From Auricularia sp. M13 (Eukaryota; Basidiomycota; Agaricomycetes; Auriculariales; Auriculariaceae), in assembly GCA_037042915.1 (NCBI GenBank), contig CM073200.1, positions 2,166,832 through 2,230,831 on the forward strand: DNA of 64,000 bases, in the 5' to 3' direction. Every line of letters begins with the position of its first letter. The first letter of the stretch is position 1. Positions 10,907 to 21,600 of this stretch are shown in pieces. The notes beneath the pieces were generated by a model. That model did not search any database, was not told where the DNA came from, and saw only the letters and a list, made by a program, of their open reading frames with translations. The position numbers and the translations under genes are program-made.

Positions 10907-12241
10907 ATGACCACGACAAGAAACCAAGACCAGCTGCCACGCGATACCGACGTCCTCGTCGTCGGCGCTGGGCCCGCCGGCTTGGCGACGGCTATCAGTC
11001 TTGCGACCCACGGCGTGCGGGTCGTCGTTGTCGACGCGCTCGCTGAGGGCCTGAAGGGCGCGCGCGCCGCTATCGTGCATGCGCACACGCTCGAGGTGAG
11101 TCTGGCGTTATCACTGGTTTTAGTCCCTGACTCATTGCTGCAGGAACTCGACTCGCTGCACTGCGCCGCGCCGCTGGTCGCCGCCGGCATTCCCTCTCCC
11201 ACCATCGTCATGTACGACGAGCGCGGCCGGCCGCTGGTGACCGTCGCGTTCAATGAGCTCAAGGACGATACGCGGTACCCCATCGGCCTGCTCATCTCCC
11301 AGACCGACGTCGAGCGCATCCTCGCCGACCGGCTCGCGGCGCTGGGCGTGCGGGTATACCGCTCGAAGCGCGTCACCGACATGCGCGACGTCCTGCGCGG
11401 CCTGTGCGTGCAGTTCGAGTCCGGCGAGCAGGTCACGGCCGCGTACGTCGTCGCCGCGGACGGCTCGCGCTCGACGATCCGCCAGCTGAGCGGCATCCGC
11501 TTCCTCGACCCGCACACGCTCGTCGAGTCCATCGCCGCGCCCACCGCGCCCTCGCTCGCGCTCGCGGACGTCATCCTCGCCTCGCCGCTCCCGCCCACCG
11601 TCCCGCGCGACCGCGCGATCGGCCGCTTCTCGCCGCACGGCTTCATCATGCTCATCCCGCTGCGCAACCACTTTGCGAGCGCGCCCGAGGACGAGAACCT
11701 GTTCCGCATCGTCGCCAACGCCCGCGCGCCGCCGCGCGAGCCGGACGTCAAGTACATGCAGGCCCTGCTCGACGAGCGCGTCAAGGGTGCGCGCGCGCTG
11801 CGTGTGCTCGGCGGCTCGCGCTACCGTGCGCGCTCGGCGCTCGCGGAGCATCTCGCCCTCCGTCGCGGCGACGGCTGGATACTCCTAGCCGGCGACTCCG
11901 CGCACGCGCACAGCCCTGCTGGAGGGCAGGGCATGAACCTCGGTCTCTGCGACGGCGTGCTGCTCGGCAAGGCGATCGCGACGCACCTGAACGGCGACCC
12001 CGCGCAGACGGGCGGCGACGCCGTCTTCGAGCGATGGGCAGCCAACCGGCGCGCCGTCGCCGCGATGGTCATCAACGTCGCCGAACGCGCGACCGATCTC
12101 GCCAAAGTCAGCGGCAGCTGGAGCGCCGCCGTGCGCGGCATGGTGCTCAAGATGGCCGAAAAGGTCCCTGGCGTGGGCCGCGCCATCGCCTGGCGCATTA
12201 GCGGGCTCGCCTGGAAAATGGGCGACCCCGGCGCTTTCTGA
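10907..12241 (+). CDS. FAD-dependent aromatic-type monooxygenase
   Basis: Class A flavoprotein monooxygenase (PHBH fold). The N-terminal dinucleotide-binding motif is VLVVGAGPAGLATAISLA. The middle DG motif is VAADGSRSTIRQLSG. The C-terminal GD motif is WILLAGDSAHAHSPAGGQGMN, which binds the FAD ribityl chain. Length is about 428 residues after splicing, so it lacks the extra C-terminal thioredoxin-like domain of phenol hydroxylases. A canonical intron (11096-11143, GTGAGT...CTGCAG, 48 nt) falls between HTLE and ELDSL. It is a multiple of three with no in-frame stop, so the unspliced frame is also open, but the spliced form fits the family. The likely role is hydroxylation of an aromatic or similar small molecule with NAD(P)H and O2. 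The substrate cannot be told from sequence. Confidence 0.9.
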   Translation: MTTTRNQDQLPRDTDVLVVGAGPAGLATAISLATHGVRVVVVDALAEGLKGARAAIVHAHTLEVSLALSLVLVPDSLLQELDSLHCAAPLVAAGIPSPTIVMYDERGRPLVTVAFNELKDDTRYPIGLLISQTDVERILADRLAALGVRVYRSKRVTDMRDVLRGLCVQFESGEQVTAAYVVAADGSRSTIRQLSGIRFLDPHTLVESIAAPTAPSLALADVILASPLPPTVPRDRAIGRFSPHGFIMLIPLRNHFASAPEDENLFRIVANARAPPREPDVKYMQALLDERVKGARALRVLGGSRYRARSALAEHLALRRGDGWILLAGDSAHAHSPAGGQGMNLGLCDGVLLGKAIATHLNGDPAQTGGDAVFERWAANRRAVAAMVINVAERATDLAKVSGSWSAAVRGMVLKMAEKVPGVGRAIAWRISGLAWKMGDPGAF

Positions 12242-12677
12242 TTATCATCTCGGTGAACTCTGGAGTGACTCGACACATCTTTCTTGCTTTGGTGGATTTT
12301 TTTGTATCTTTATTCCGTCTACAGTACTCATCGGAACGGCGAGTGTATATACGGCACTCTGTATTCGTCTGCAATCACTAGATCTCATCTCACAGGGTGA
12401 CGGCGTAGTGCTACTAGTATGAAATCTTGTCCCTATTACGCTCGTCCGAATTGTTTAGCCCGCGTACTAAATGATGAAAAGTTCCGTTACAGTTATAGGC
12501 AGCAGCGTCAGAAATCAGGCCTGGTAATCACTGCAAAGCGTCAGCGACATCCTTCTGCCATTGATAGCGGGTGCTGCGTGGGGAGGCGAGTTGAACGCGA
12601 AGTGTGAGCAAAAGCCTCGGTTTACTGAGTCCAGCTTTGTACTTCCGTTTCCGATTGGGACCTTTTCTTCAACGATC
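12242..12677. other. Intergenic, no gene recognised
   Basis: About 435 bases between two genes on the same strand. It contains a T-rich stretch just after the monooxygenase stop (12,290-12,310) that may be part of its 3' end signal. Nothing else stands out. Confidence 0.4.
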
Positions 12678-13926
12678 ATGGGCGGCTTCAGATACTCGGT
12701 CAGCAGCTACGCCACGCGCCAGAGCATCCCATAATGAAGTTCCGTATATATAGCTCGTGAAGGACACATTCGTGCAGGACGACCCAGCTTATGTCCCTTC
12801 ACCAGAGCAGGTCAATTCCTCCCGGAGGATCGGCCAGTTCGAGCTGAGCACAACGCCCTAGATTCCCACGCGATTCGGACTGGTGCAGGACTCTTCTGCT
12901 CAGCCAGGCACAGTTTTCAAACTTTTGTTCGTCGCACGGCACGGCGAAGGGTTTCGTCAGTCGGACAAGGCGCTTTCCGTCGAGCTCATGGCTGATTATG
13001 CACCAGATAATGCCGCTTCACGCAAGTTCGGAAAAGAGGTTATTGATTGAACCTTCCCATGCTATGCGATCCGTCTGACGTTCCATGCGTCTCAAGATCT
13101 GGGAAGCGGAAGTCCTCCGCCATCCGCAAGGAAGGGAAACACGCGATTGACGCCTTACACAGTCATTGGGCTTACCTTACGGGAGACGACGAGCTGAAAT
13201 GGGGTCGTGAGTCCAGAGCTGGGTCTTTGGCAAGTGCTTTTGGCTTGCAGGGTCTGAAATTCGCTCCAGCCGACCCCGAGCTCAACGAAATCGGCATCCG
13301 GCAAGCTGAGCTCGCGCGTCAAGCGTGGGAGCAGTCCAATGCTCCCGTTCCCGACCTGATTCTCTGCTCACCCCTTCGCCGAGCGCTGCACACATGCTCT
13401 ATCACGTTCCCTGGCCGGCAAGCACGGGTGGTCGAGGTCCGTCAGTGTTGGCAATAGTCCTGCGGTCGTTTGCCAACTATTTCATGGGTAGGATATCCGG
13501 GAGCTCATTACGGGTTATTCGTGCGACTACCGACTGCCAACTTCGATATCGCGCTCGGAGTATCCTCAGCACGATTTTTCCGGCCTTCAATCCGATGCAG
13601 ACCCGTACGGCGGCTTTCAGGAGACCCACGAACAGCTCCTACAACGTGTCCGACGAGTTCTCGATTCCATATTTGAAGACCAGCCGCAAGGTGTGTCCTG
13701 CTGGAACCAGGGACGGACTGAACTAATTATGGATGCGTCGAGCCAGTTGTATCGATTACGGCGCACGGCGATTGGATGAAGGCAGCTTCAGAAGTGCTTG
13801 GGAGGAAGAAGTACCGTATTCCGACGGGCGGTACGCTTTCAGAGTATCTATCGCAATGTTCTCATGCGGTATCTTCTTTTCACAGGTGCAGTAGCATTCC
13901 TGGTTGAGGCCGTTCGAATTCACTAG
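12678..13926 (+). CDS. Histidine-phosphatase superfamily protein (phosphoglycerate mutase-like)
   Basis: Start ATG 12678 (MGGFRYS). After an intron at 12699-12753 the frame runs LVKDTFVQDDPAYVPSPEQ. After an intron at 12811-12861 it gives IPTRFGLVQD and then LLFVARHGEGF, with the catalytic RHG. An intron at 12956-13006 leads to HNAASRKFGKE. Later exons give LTGDDELKWGPDPELNEIG (using a GTGAGT donor near 13,208 and a CTCCAG acceptor near 13,270), LILCSPLRRALHT, ELITGYSCDYRLP and SITAHGDWM, which carries the second catalytic His. The stop is TAG at 13924-13926. The exon between KFGKE and HWAYLTG (about 13,040-13,160) could not be phased with certainty. Relatives are fungal phosphatases of broad or unknown substrate. 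At first it looks broken because every exon is short, but splicing restores most of it. Confidence 0.8.
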
Positions 13927-14522
13927 ATGCCTTCAAGCCCAGAAGGTCCATATACGCAGGGATTTATCTGCAATATCAGAGGCTTCGCCGTTGTCTTCCC
14001 CTTCCCGGAAACACCGAACTTTTAAGCATCCTCCGCATTAATTGCGCTCGCGATTTCATGACGACATACCGGATTAACGCCACCGAAGCGCTGCTTGCCC
14101 TTACTCTCTCCGTGGTCATGCTTCCGAGCCATGGTCGGGTACTCTTTTCGACAAATCCTTGAACTCTCTGCTCCACTCTGACATTGGCGTGCCTACCTCG
14201 TTCTATCTCTTGCTTCGAGGCTGCAACGGTTCCTGAGGCGGCATGGTTCACGGGTTTAATCCTCGACGAGGCGGCAGGCAGGTCTGTAGAAACTGTAACG
14301 ATCGTACCGGCCACAGGGCATTTGCATTGCGTCACCCTCTTGTTCCTATTCTGGATCTGCCCAGCCGTTCCTTCTGCATCTTTCTACATGGGTGCCACCT
14401 GCGCGCAAACAGCGCGTCTGTGTGAAGCTCCGGCAACGGCAAGAGAGATGCACTCGGGTTATAAAAGCCAGCTGTCTCATCCCTCGCTCGTCGTGGCAGA
14501 AGCGCACCTCACATACACGATC
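13927..14522. promoter_or_regulatory. Intergenic with TATA box for the downstream secreted-protein gene
   Basis: About 600 bases. A TTATAAAAG element at 14459-14467 lies about 56 bases upstream of the ATG at 14523, a normal position for a fungal TATA box. A long open frame crosses this region in phase with the gene, but its N-terminus has no signal peptide and begins before the TATA box, so I treat it as non-coding. Confidence 0.6.
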
Positions 14523-15294
14523 ATGAAGATGCGCGTTCTCAGCCTCCTCTGCTCGCTCTCGCTCGTCCTCTTCGCGTTTGCTGCACCGGCGGCCAACGTC
14601 GATACCAAGGAGCTTGCCGTCGACAAGCGCCAGCTTGACGGCATCACCGACATCCTTGGGCTTCTCACAGGCGCGACGAGTGCTCTTGGTCCCCTGCTTG
14701 GACTGCTCGGTGCTTCGTTTCCATTGATCGAGTCGCAACTACAGCTCACGAACAAGTTAGGTGGCCTTACTGGAGGCGGCAGCACCGGTGGAGGAAGTAC
14801 TGGTGGCGGAACTGGGGGCAGCACTCCGAGCCCCGCCGACATTCTCTCAGAGATCACGAGCATCATCGCAGGCCTCACATCGTCTCTCGGAGGCATTTTG
14901 CCCATAGGGAACGCTCCCGCGAGCTCTCAGGACGACATTGCCCAGTCCGTCGGACAGATCGTCAACGTAAGTGCTGCGAACGCTCTACGAGCAGCGGGAA
15001 TACGCTGCTAATTCAGTGGGCGCTGGACAGTCCATCGGCACGGCGGTCAGCACACTTCCGACGTCGCTCATCAATTTGCTGGCCGTCATTAACCTCGATA
15101 TCAACCTTACGCTCCTCCTCACTCAGCTGAACGTCGTCATTTCAGGGATCTTGTCCATCATCAGTCCCATGTAAGCCTGTACGCACCGCCATGCACGAGT
15201 CGGCTGACACGACCGCAGCGTTGCTATCCTCACCACTCTCCCATCTGGAGGAGCCGGGCTCAGCTCCGTCCTGGGATTGCTTGGCTTACTCTGA
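14523..15294 (+). CDS. Small secreted hydrophobic Leu/Gly-rich protein
   Basis: Signal peptide MKMRVLSLLCSLSLVLFAFA, then a probable Kex2-type site (VDKR, then QLDG). The mature part is rich in Leu, Gly and Ser with repeated ILGLLTG / LGPLLGLLG patterns and a Gly-Gly-Gly-Ser-Thr linker (GGGSTGGGSTGGG). Introns: 14967-15030 (restoring VN-SIGTAVSTLP) and one from 15171 to the CAG before CGTTGC near 15,220. The last exon ends GLLGLL-stop at 15292-15294. About 200 residues. I do not recognise a named family. Size, secretion and amphipathic content suggest a surface or effector-like protein, which is inference only. Confidence 0.75.
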
Positions 15295-15456
15295 ACGACG
15301 CGTGGGATGAGCACAAGGTAGTAGATCCATACTACATTGCCCGCCATGCTGTCATTCTTCTACGTATATACTACGCTACAACAGGAATTCTGCGCAACAT
15401 CTCCGTTCCAGGGAACTCGTACAACAACGGAGTCCGTGTGGTGTCCATGCGCCTTC

Positions 15457-16197
15457 TTACGCCAAGATCAGGAGCAGCGCCGCCATGGGGAACAGCACAG
15501 CGGTCGCAAGGCTGGTGAGACGCTGCGCAGCGTTCGGCGGCTCCGTCTGAGATGGGTTGGGGCTATCGTCTGTCGCGGTGTTGCCCGGCCCGGTTGTCGT
15601 CGCCGTCGCCGTCGTTCCCGGAGTACTCGACGGTGTCGTCGTCGGCGGTGGAGAGGAGGACGATGATTCTGAGCTGCCTTCCCCAGGCTTCGTCACGCTA
15701 TGGCATGGACATCAGGAACAAGCGTGCAAGTGAGGAGCGAGCGAAACGCACAGGAAGCGTGCAAAGATGAACGGGCAGACGAGGTCGACGCCCTCCTGCA
15801 CGTCGAGCTTCACAGCGACCGTATGCTCCGTGCCCGCGTCGAGCCCGCTGGCGCCGGCGACGACGACGCAGCCCATTTCGTCCCCGGCGCTGGACGTGAA
15901 CGGCGCGTCCTTGCCGTCGACGGTGAACGTGCCGCTGCAGCTGTCGCGCCCGAGCACGAGCGCGACGTACGCCGCGGAGCCGCCGGAGAACGTGTAGGAC
16001 ACGCTGGCGTCCTCGCCGGGCGTCGCGACGCGCGGCACGGTGTCCGGCGCGCAGCTCTTGAGCGGCAGCAGCGGCGTGAACGCGCCCCAGACGCCCGTGA
16101 ACTGGACCGCGTCCGACGACGCCAGCACGCTCTCGTTGTGCGCGGCGGCTGCGGCGAGCGAGGCGAAGGCCGTCAGTGTCGTGTGCTTCGTCAACAT
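15457..16197 (-). CDS. Secreted or membrane-anchored protein with Ser/Thr-rich stalk and hydrophobic tail
   Basis: Minus strand. ATG 16197 gives the signal-peptide-like MLTKHTTLTAFASLAAAAA; an upstream ATG at 16248 is in frame but adds a less typical leader. The body is about 140 residues with few Cys (CAPD, DSCSG, GCVV, LVCPF) and a strand-rich pattern AAYVALVLGRDSCSGTFTVD. An intron (GTGCGT...CATAG, about 15,690-15,745) joins FARFL to VTKPGEG. The second exon is a Ser/Thr/Pro stalk ending in a hydrophobic stretch, LATAVLFPMAALLLILA-stop. This layout fits a GPI-anchored or tail-anchored surface protein. The family is not recognised, but the VDG-containing core resembles the extracellular part of the membrane protein at 39,248. 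Confidence 0.7.
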
Positions 16198-16385
16198 GGT
16201 CGTGGTCGAGAGCAGGAAGGCGTCAGCAGGAAAAAGGCGGGGCCCCACACGTGCACTGGTGGCGTGAGGCTGTGCGCTGCTGTCGATCCTGACATGAACA
16301 CTGCGGGACTATATTTGAATCTCATTGTAGATGCTAATTGCTAAGGTAGAGCATGCGTATGGCATATGCATGAAGGGAGGGTGAA

Positions 16386-17747
16386 CTAGTTGGACAACGA
16401 AAAAGAATGCTCGGTATACGCGAATCCAACGCGCGATTCGTCGCTGTCGAAAACGGAGTAGAATCTCTGGCTGGAATATTCTCAGCGTCGCGTCACGCAT
16501 AAGTAGGTGCCCGTATCAACTCACAGGAAGCTTTGCCCAATAATAAAGTCCAGTCCAATGCCGCTCGGGCCGCCCAAGTCGTGTACGACAAGATAGATGG
16601 CGTCCTCCTGGCCTCCAATCTCGACGTTGAGCGAGCGCGCGAGGATCTGCGCGTTGGGCGTGAGCACGAACGCCGCGTCGCCGATGTGGAACGTCAGCGG
16701 GCGCATGCGCGCGTACTGCTCCGCCGTGACGCGCAGCAGGCCGAGGTCGTCGTCGAGCACCGCGCCCGTCGCGTTCTGGTACGCCTCGAACGCCTCGGTG
16801 GCGAGCAGCACGAGCGTCGTGCCGGTGTCGACGATGCCCGACGCGTCGGGCAGCAGCTGCGTGTGCTTGCCGTGCACGATCGTCGCGTTCACGCCGAAGA
16901 AGCGGCTCGAGGGCGACACGTCCGTCACGGGCACGTACGTGAGCGCGCCCGTGTGCAGCGCGTGGTCTACGCCGCCAAACGACAGCGAGCCGGCGCCGTT
17001 GTCGACGTCGTTCGGCAGGAAGGACACGCCGACAATGCGCTGCGCGATGGCGCCGCCCGCCTTGAGGTTGTCCGTCACGGTGGGGACCTCATCCGTGTCG
17101 TCCACCGTGAACTGCGAGAGTGCGACAGGACCTAGGCCGAGAATGCCGTCGAAGCCGTCGAAGCCGTCCGTGTCTTCTGCGACGCCGAAGGACTGCTTCT
17201 CGACGGCGAGATGCTCAGAGAGCGCAAGGCGGTCGATCACCTCTTGGCCTGCAAAGTAGCCCGTGCCATACGACACGCTCTAGGGTCCCAGACGCGTCAG
17301 AGAATGCCATGGGCGGTACTAGCGAATGACGTACAACGGATTTGTTCGTATTTTCCGAGGATGCTGTGGGTTCGTAGGCCTTGCCGGCGCCTATCCAAGT
17401 GTTGGCCGAGCCCGTGTCAACAATGAGCGAATCTGTGGGCATCGTAAATATCCATTCGACAAACATAAAATTGGCATACAGGTGGTTGGGGGCGAGCCAA
17501 TCTGGACGTCCACGGTGTACGATGTCGCGCGGTTGGTGGCTTTGAGCGGAGGATCGTGTTCCCCGCAGCGTTCGCCGTCTCGTTCGCGATGGGTGGACGC
17601 CAAGAGCGAGTGAATCCTCGCACGGTCAGAGTCTGGCAGATTGCGCAGCTGCGCGCTGTCGACGCGCTTCGTGAGCGGGACGGTCGAGAACGCCGCATGG
17701 GCGAGAGCGCAGAACGCGAGCAGGGCAAAACCAGCAGTCCGAGGCAT
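16386..17747 (-). CDS. Pepsin-like aspartic protease 1 (family A1)
   Basis: Minus strand from ATG 17747 (MPRTAGFALLAFCALAHA signal peptide). Propeptide, then VDVQIGSPPTT; after an intron DSLIVDTGSANTWIGAG (first catalytic Asp); after another intron YGTGYFAGQEV, which is the flap region. The long exon carries GFDGILGLGPV, FGGVDHALHTG and SGIVDTGTTLVLL (second catalytic Asp), and ends DFIIGQSFL. The last exon (intron GTGAGT...TTCCAG) gives QRFYSVFDSDESRVGFA and a stop at 16386-16388. The order of motifs and intron positions match the second copy at 58,960. Secreted acid protease of the polyporopepsin kind. A TATATA-like element lies about 45 bases upstream of the ATG (17,793-17,799). Confidence 0.9.
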
Positions 17748-18604
17748 TGCAGAGGAAGACGGTCACAGAGCAGCGCCAGAAGATGCCGCGGCCATATATG
17801 ACATTTTTTTTCGAACGTACGTTAACGCGCTAATTGACACGCTCCATCCTAAGAAGCGCGGTCTAGCAGGGTTGCGAAGTCGATGACGACGCCAGCTCGC
17901 TTAATGGCCCGCCAAACGAGAGCCTCGGGGTCCATAGGACAGAATGACATAGACACAATTAGGAGGTAGCTAACTGGAGAAAGTGCAAGACGCATTGGTG
18001 GTCGTTGACAACGTGGAATGTCGACTCGGAGGTTACAACGGGATTTTCCGCTCCTCTTGGAGCAAAACAAGTGTAATGTTCTCCGACGACGTCCGCTGGG
18101 CCCTCCGCATCCCGGTGACAAGCCCTGCAGAATTATCTGACGCGCGCACGGGACATGCGACTCGAATTGATGAGTACTGTACAGTAAATGCGGCGAGCCA
18201 GGTGACCCTGCGCTGGCACGTGCGGGCCATTTTCCTTCACGCCGCCGGCCAAACCACCACGACCATCCAGTCCCTGCTCGATATGCTTACAGTACCAGGC
18301 GCCAAGGCGTTCTTCTTCCCAGCCTTTCCCGCGTTTCCCGCGGCCAACTCGTGAACCGCCCTGGCCTTGACCGTGACCACAAGCATACACCGGCGCTGCT
18401 TTCCCGTACCTGTTGCGCGTCAGGCGCCTTGCAATTGGCGATGCTCCGAACTGAAGAACGCGGTTTGCAATAGCGCAAGCAATACGGACAGACTCGGCTG
18501 TGCTCACAGCGCTTACGTGCCTCCCTGCGTCCGCATTGTGTGCGTTCTCCTCACGGGTTTTCGCGCCGGCTCCAATCCGCCCACTGCGTTCTTTCCCTCC
18601 CACC
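17748..18604. other. Intergenic, no gene recognised
   Basis: About 860 bases between divergent genes. Short open frames on both strands lack motifs. It holds the promoters of aspartic protease 1 (left) and the NACHT-ankyrin gene (right). No repeats or RNA genes were seen. Confidence 0.45.
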
Positions 18605-21600
18605 ATGTCGCCCAGCCCCGCAGGCCCACCTACTAGCTCAACCCCGGGAGAGGCACTCCAGAAAGCTGTCTTGGACCTCGAGAATAGGGTGAACGTACGT
18701 GTGCACCTCGGCGCCGGTGTATTGGACGAACGTTGTTTCTAATCTCCCCACTGTAGGGCATAAAACTGAGAAACAAGACGAAACTGCTTGCCGACGAAGT
18801 GGTCGTCATGGCGCGCTCTATCGCGGACGCCGTGCATGCTAGCTGCGACAGCTTGCCCGCTGCCCAATTTCCCCTGTCCGCGGAGCCAGTCGTGGATTGC
18901 GCCACAAAGTGAGCGTTGCCGTACAGTACCTAACGGATTACGCTGACTTGCAATTCAGCGTGTTCACGAAATGCGCGATCCAAACGAACCAGAGGTGGCA
19001 GACTCGCCTTGGGGATAATTGCCTCAAAATTGAACTCAAAGACTGTAAGACTGCATGTCAGGCATTTCTCGACATTCTCGCAGTAAGAGCATCATCCGCG
19101 CACGACGCTAGTCCCTGAAACATCGTTGTCAGATCAACAAAGGACGTAGCTTGCTGATCGACGGCGACCGCGCCATCGAGTTCCCTCGTCCGTCAGGCTG
19201 GGAGGAAGATACCTCGGAAGTTGGGTAAGTTGCATCGTTCTTACTCCCAACGTTCCGGTATTGACATGGTTCGGGTCAGAAAAGGCATCACCACAGCGCA
19301 TACCGTATACCAAGGTTTCAGAACACTTTTGACTGCACTCGTCAACGTAGGAGACGGCGCTACACTTCATTTGGGGGCAGAACCATTACAGCCCAAGGGA
19401 TTCGCGCAATTTGTGCTGCAGATTATGGCGCACGTTAAGGTACGACAATAACGGCCGCTGGTCAAGCGATTCGACCTGATAGATATCTTCCGAGTCAGGA
19501 GTTCAACGCCTCAAAAGACGACATCGAGAAACTGCAATCGACAATAGAATCTACGTGGGGTTTGATTCTCGAGCATTACCGCCCAGGTGCCGACGGAGAT
19601 GTCGCACTGGACGGTCGTATCCGCAAGTTCCTGCGGTGCGCTTTTTTCTTGACTGGCGACACTATGCTCAAACAGACATAGACTGCTTATACGCACTGTC
19701 GTGCGACTGCATCTTCTTCGTGCGACGCCCTGCACCAAGCGCTTCGTTGCGGTAGTCACTGTGAAAGATATCATTGTCGATGAAGCTGCTGCACTGAACA
19801 ATGCCAAAGGCGACCTTATGGTACGCCCGCTGTGTGGACGCGCGAGGTGGTTCTCATTTACTACAGATGGCTTTGTCATTTTCAAGTCGCGCAGCAGCCG
19901 CGGACCACCAGGGCGATATTGATATCGTCCGGGAGCGAGTAGTGCGAATTGATAATGGCATGGAAGATTCCGGACGAAAGCTTGACGTTATTGCGTCGGG
20001 TGTAGGTGTGTAGTCAGGACGTCATTCTCATCCATATCTGACAAAGTGCGAGTATATAGATGACGCGAGCTTCCAGCCGTGGCTCGGTTCGAACTACGAT
20101 TTCCAAAGTCGGCAGCACGAGCTCCTGGACCAAATCGACGAGAATCCTGAGTGGATCGTTTCCGATCCAGACTTTGTCGAGTGGAAGGCAACCCAGGGCA
20201 TCTATTGGATCTCATCTACTCGTACGCCGCTCTTCAGCGCACAACGATAGCCATTGACATGGATACCCTATGCTTAGCGGGGGCCGGAAAAAGCGTCCTT
20301 CTGTAGGTAGCTCACATTTTGCTTGCCCTTCACGAGCTAACATGTTCTTGCCCAAAGCGCGGCGATTATTCGACATCTAGATACACGCGACCGAGTCTTC
20401 TTTCACTTCGACAAGCGTAACGAAGCTCAGCAACCCACGTTCAGAGACTTCCTCGTCGCGATCGTTCGTCAACTTGCAACAGGCCCGCGACCATATCCTC
20501 CGCAGTTGAAAGAGGCCTATGCATCGCGCATTGCGGGCCAGAAAGCGTCGGAAGAGGTCCTTGCCGATGCCGTGACGACCATGATGGGATCGGAGCCGAG
20601 AGTCGCACTGGCCATCGATGCGCTGGACGAGTGCCCCGACGGAGTCCGGGGGCGCAAATTATTTCCACTGATCAATCGGCTCGTTGAGGTCAACGCTCGC
20701 ATCATCGTTACGAGCCGTGAGATCGAGGACATCTTCGATTTCATGCCAACAACCGTCAGGCATTTGAGGCTGAACAGCAATCATCAGCATATCGTGACTC
20801 TTTGCAGTTTCGTCGACTCGCAGCTGGCGACGTCCAAATATGAACCATGGCCCGCCGAATTGAAGTCCGAGGTCAAGAAGATCTTGACGGAGTCTCATTG
20901 CATGTGAGCGGTTTCTTTGGCTAGAATCTGGGCGAGACTTACCGCATATGCTAGGTTCCTCTGGGTTTGCCTTCAGCTTGAGCGCTTGAAAGGCGCCGCC
21001 ACCCCGACAGCGGTCCGGAAAATGGTCCATAGCCTGCCTCCTACGCTCGATGAGACATACGCAAGAATTCTTCGCGACTTCACCCCAACCAATGACCCAT
21101 TACGGATCACTCTTGCGTCCCGCATTCTCCAGTGCGTGGCTATGTCGGCCTCAAGCCTGTCGCCAGCCCAGGTAGCCGAGCTGTTAGCCTTCGAGTTTCC
21201 GCCTGGGAACGAAATACCTGTGGCAGGTCAACTTCTTGCGTATGATCCGGGGCTCTTTATCGACGATCCAGAGGCTCTTATTCGTTCCCACTGCCCTGCC
21301 CTGTTGCAGATTACAGACGACAAAAGGGTCCATTTCATCCACGTTTCGGTCGTCGAGTACCTGCAATCGGCCCATCGTTTCAAAGACCCATTGCCAGTCA
21401 GCTCCTACGCGTTTACGACAGACTGGGCACATTTAACGTGGATACACGTTTGCATAAGCATCTTCGAGCTCAAGCTCGAGCTCAAGATTACGTCGCTCGC
21501 TGAACACGCGTGGATCAGCCACTTGATTAGCACCACGGACAGCTTCCGAGCAGCAGTTTTGGACAAGATGCTTGCTCCAGCGCCTACCTCGCTCAGGGAC

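Noticed and set aside
12678-13926. Histidine-phosphatase region read as a pseudogene with in-frame stops
   Set aside because: Introns at 12699-12753, 12811-12861 and 12956-13006, and one ending at CTCCAG near 13,270, remove the apparent stops and restore RHGEGFHNAA and WGPDPELNEIG. Only one exon stays unphased.
20060-20110. GGTTCGAACTA resembling a tRNA B box
   Set aside because: It lies within an NLR exon (DASFQPWLGSNYDF), and no A box or acceptor stem can be paired around it.
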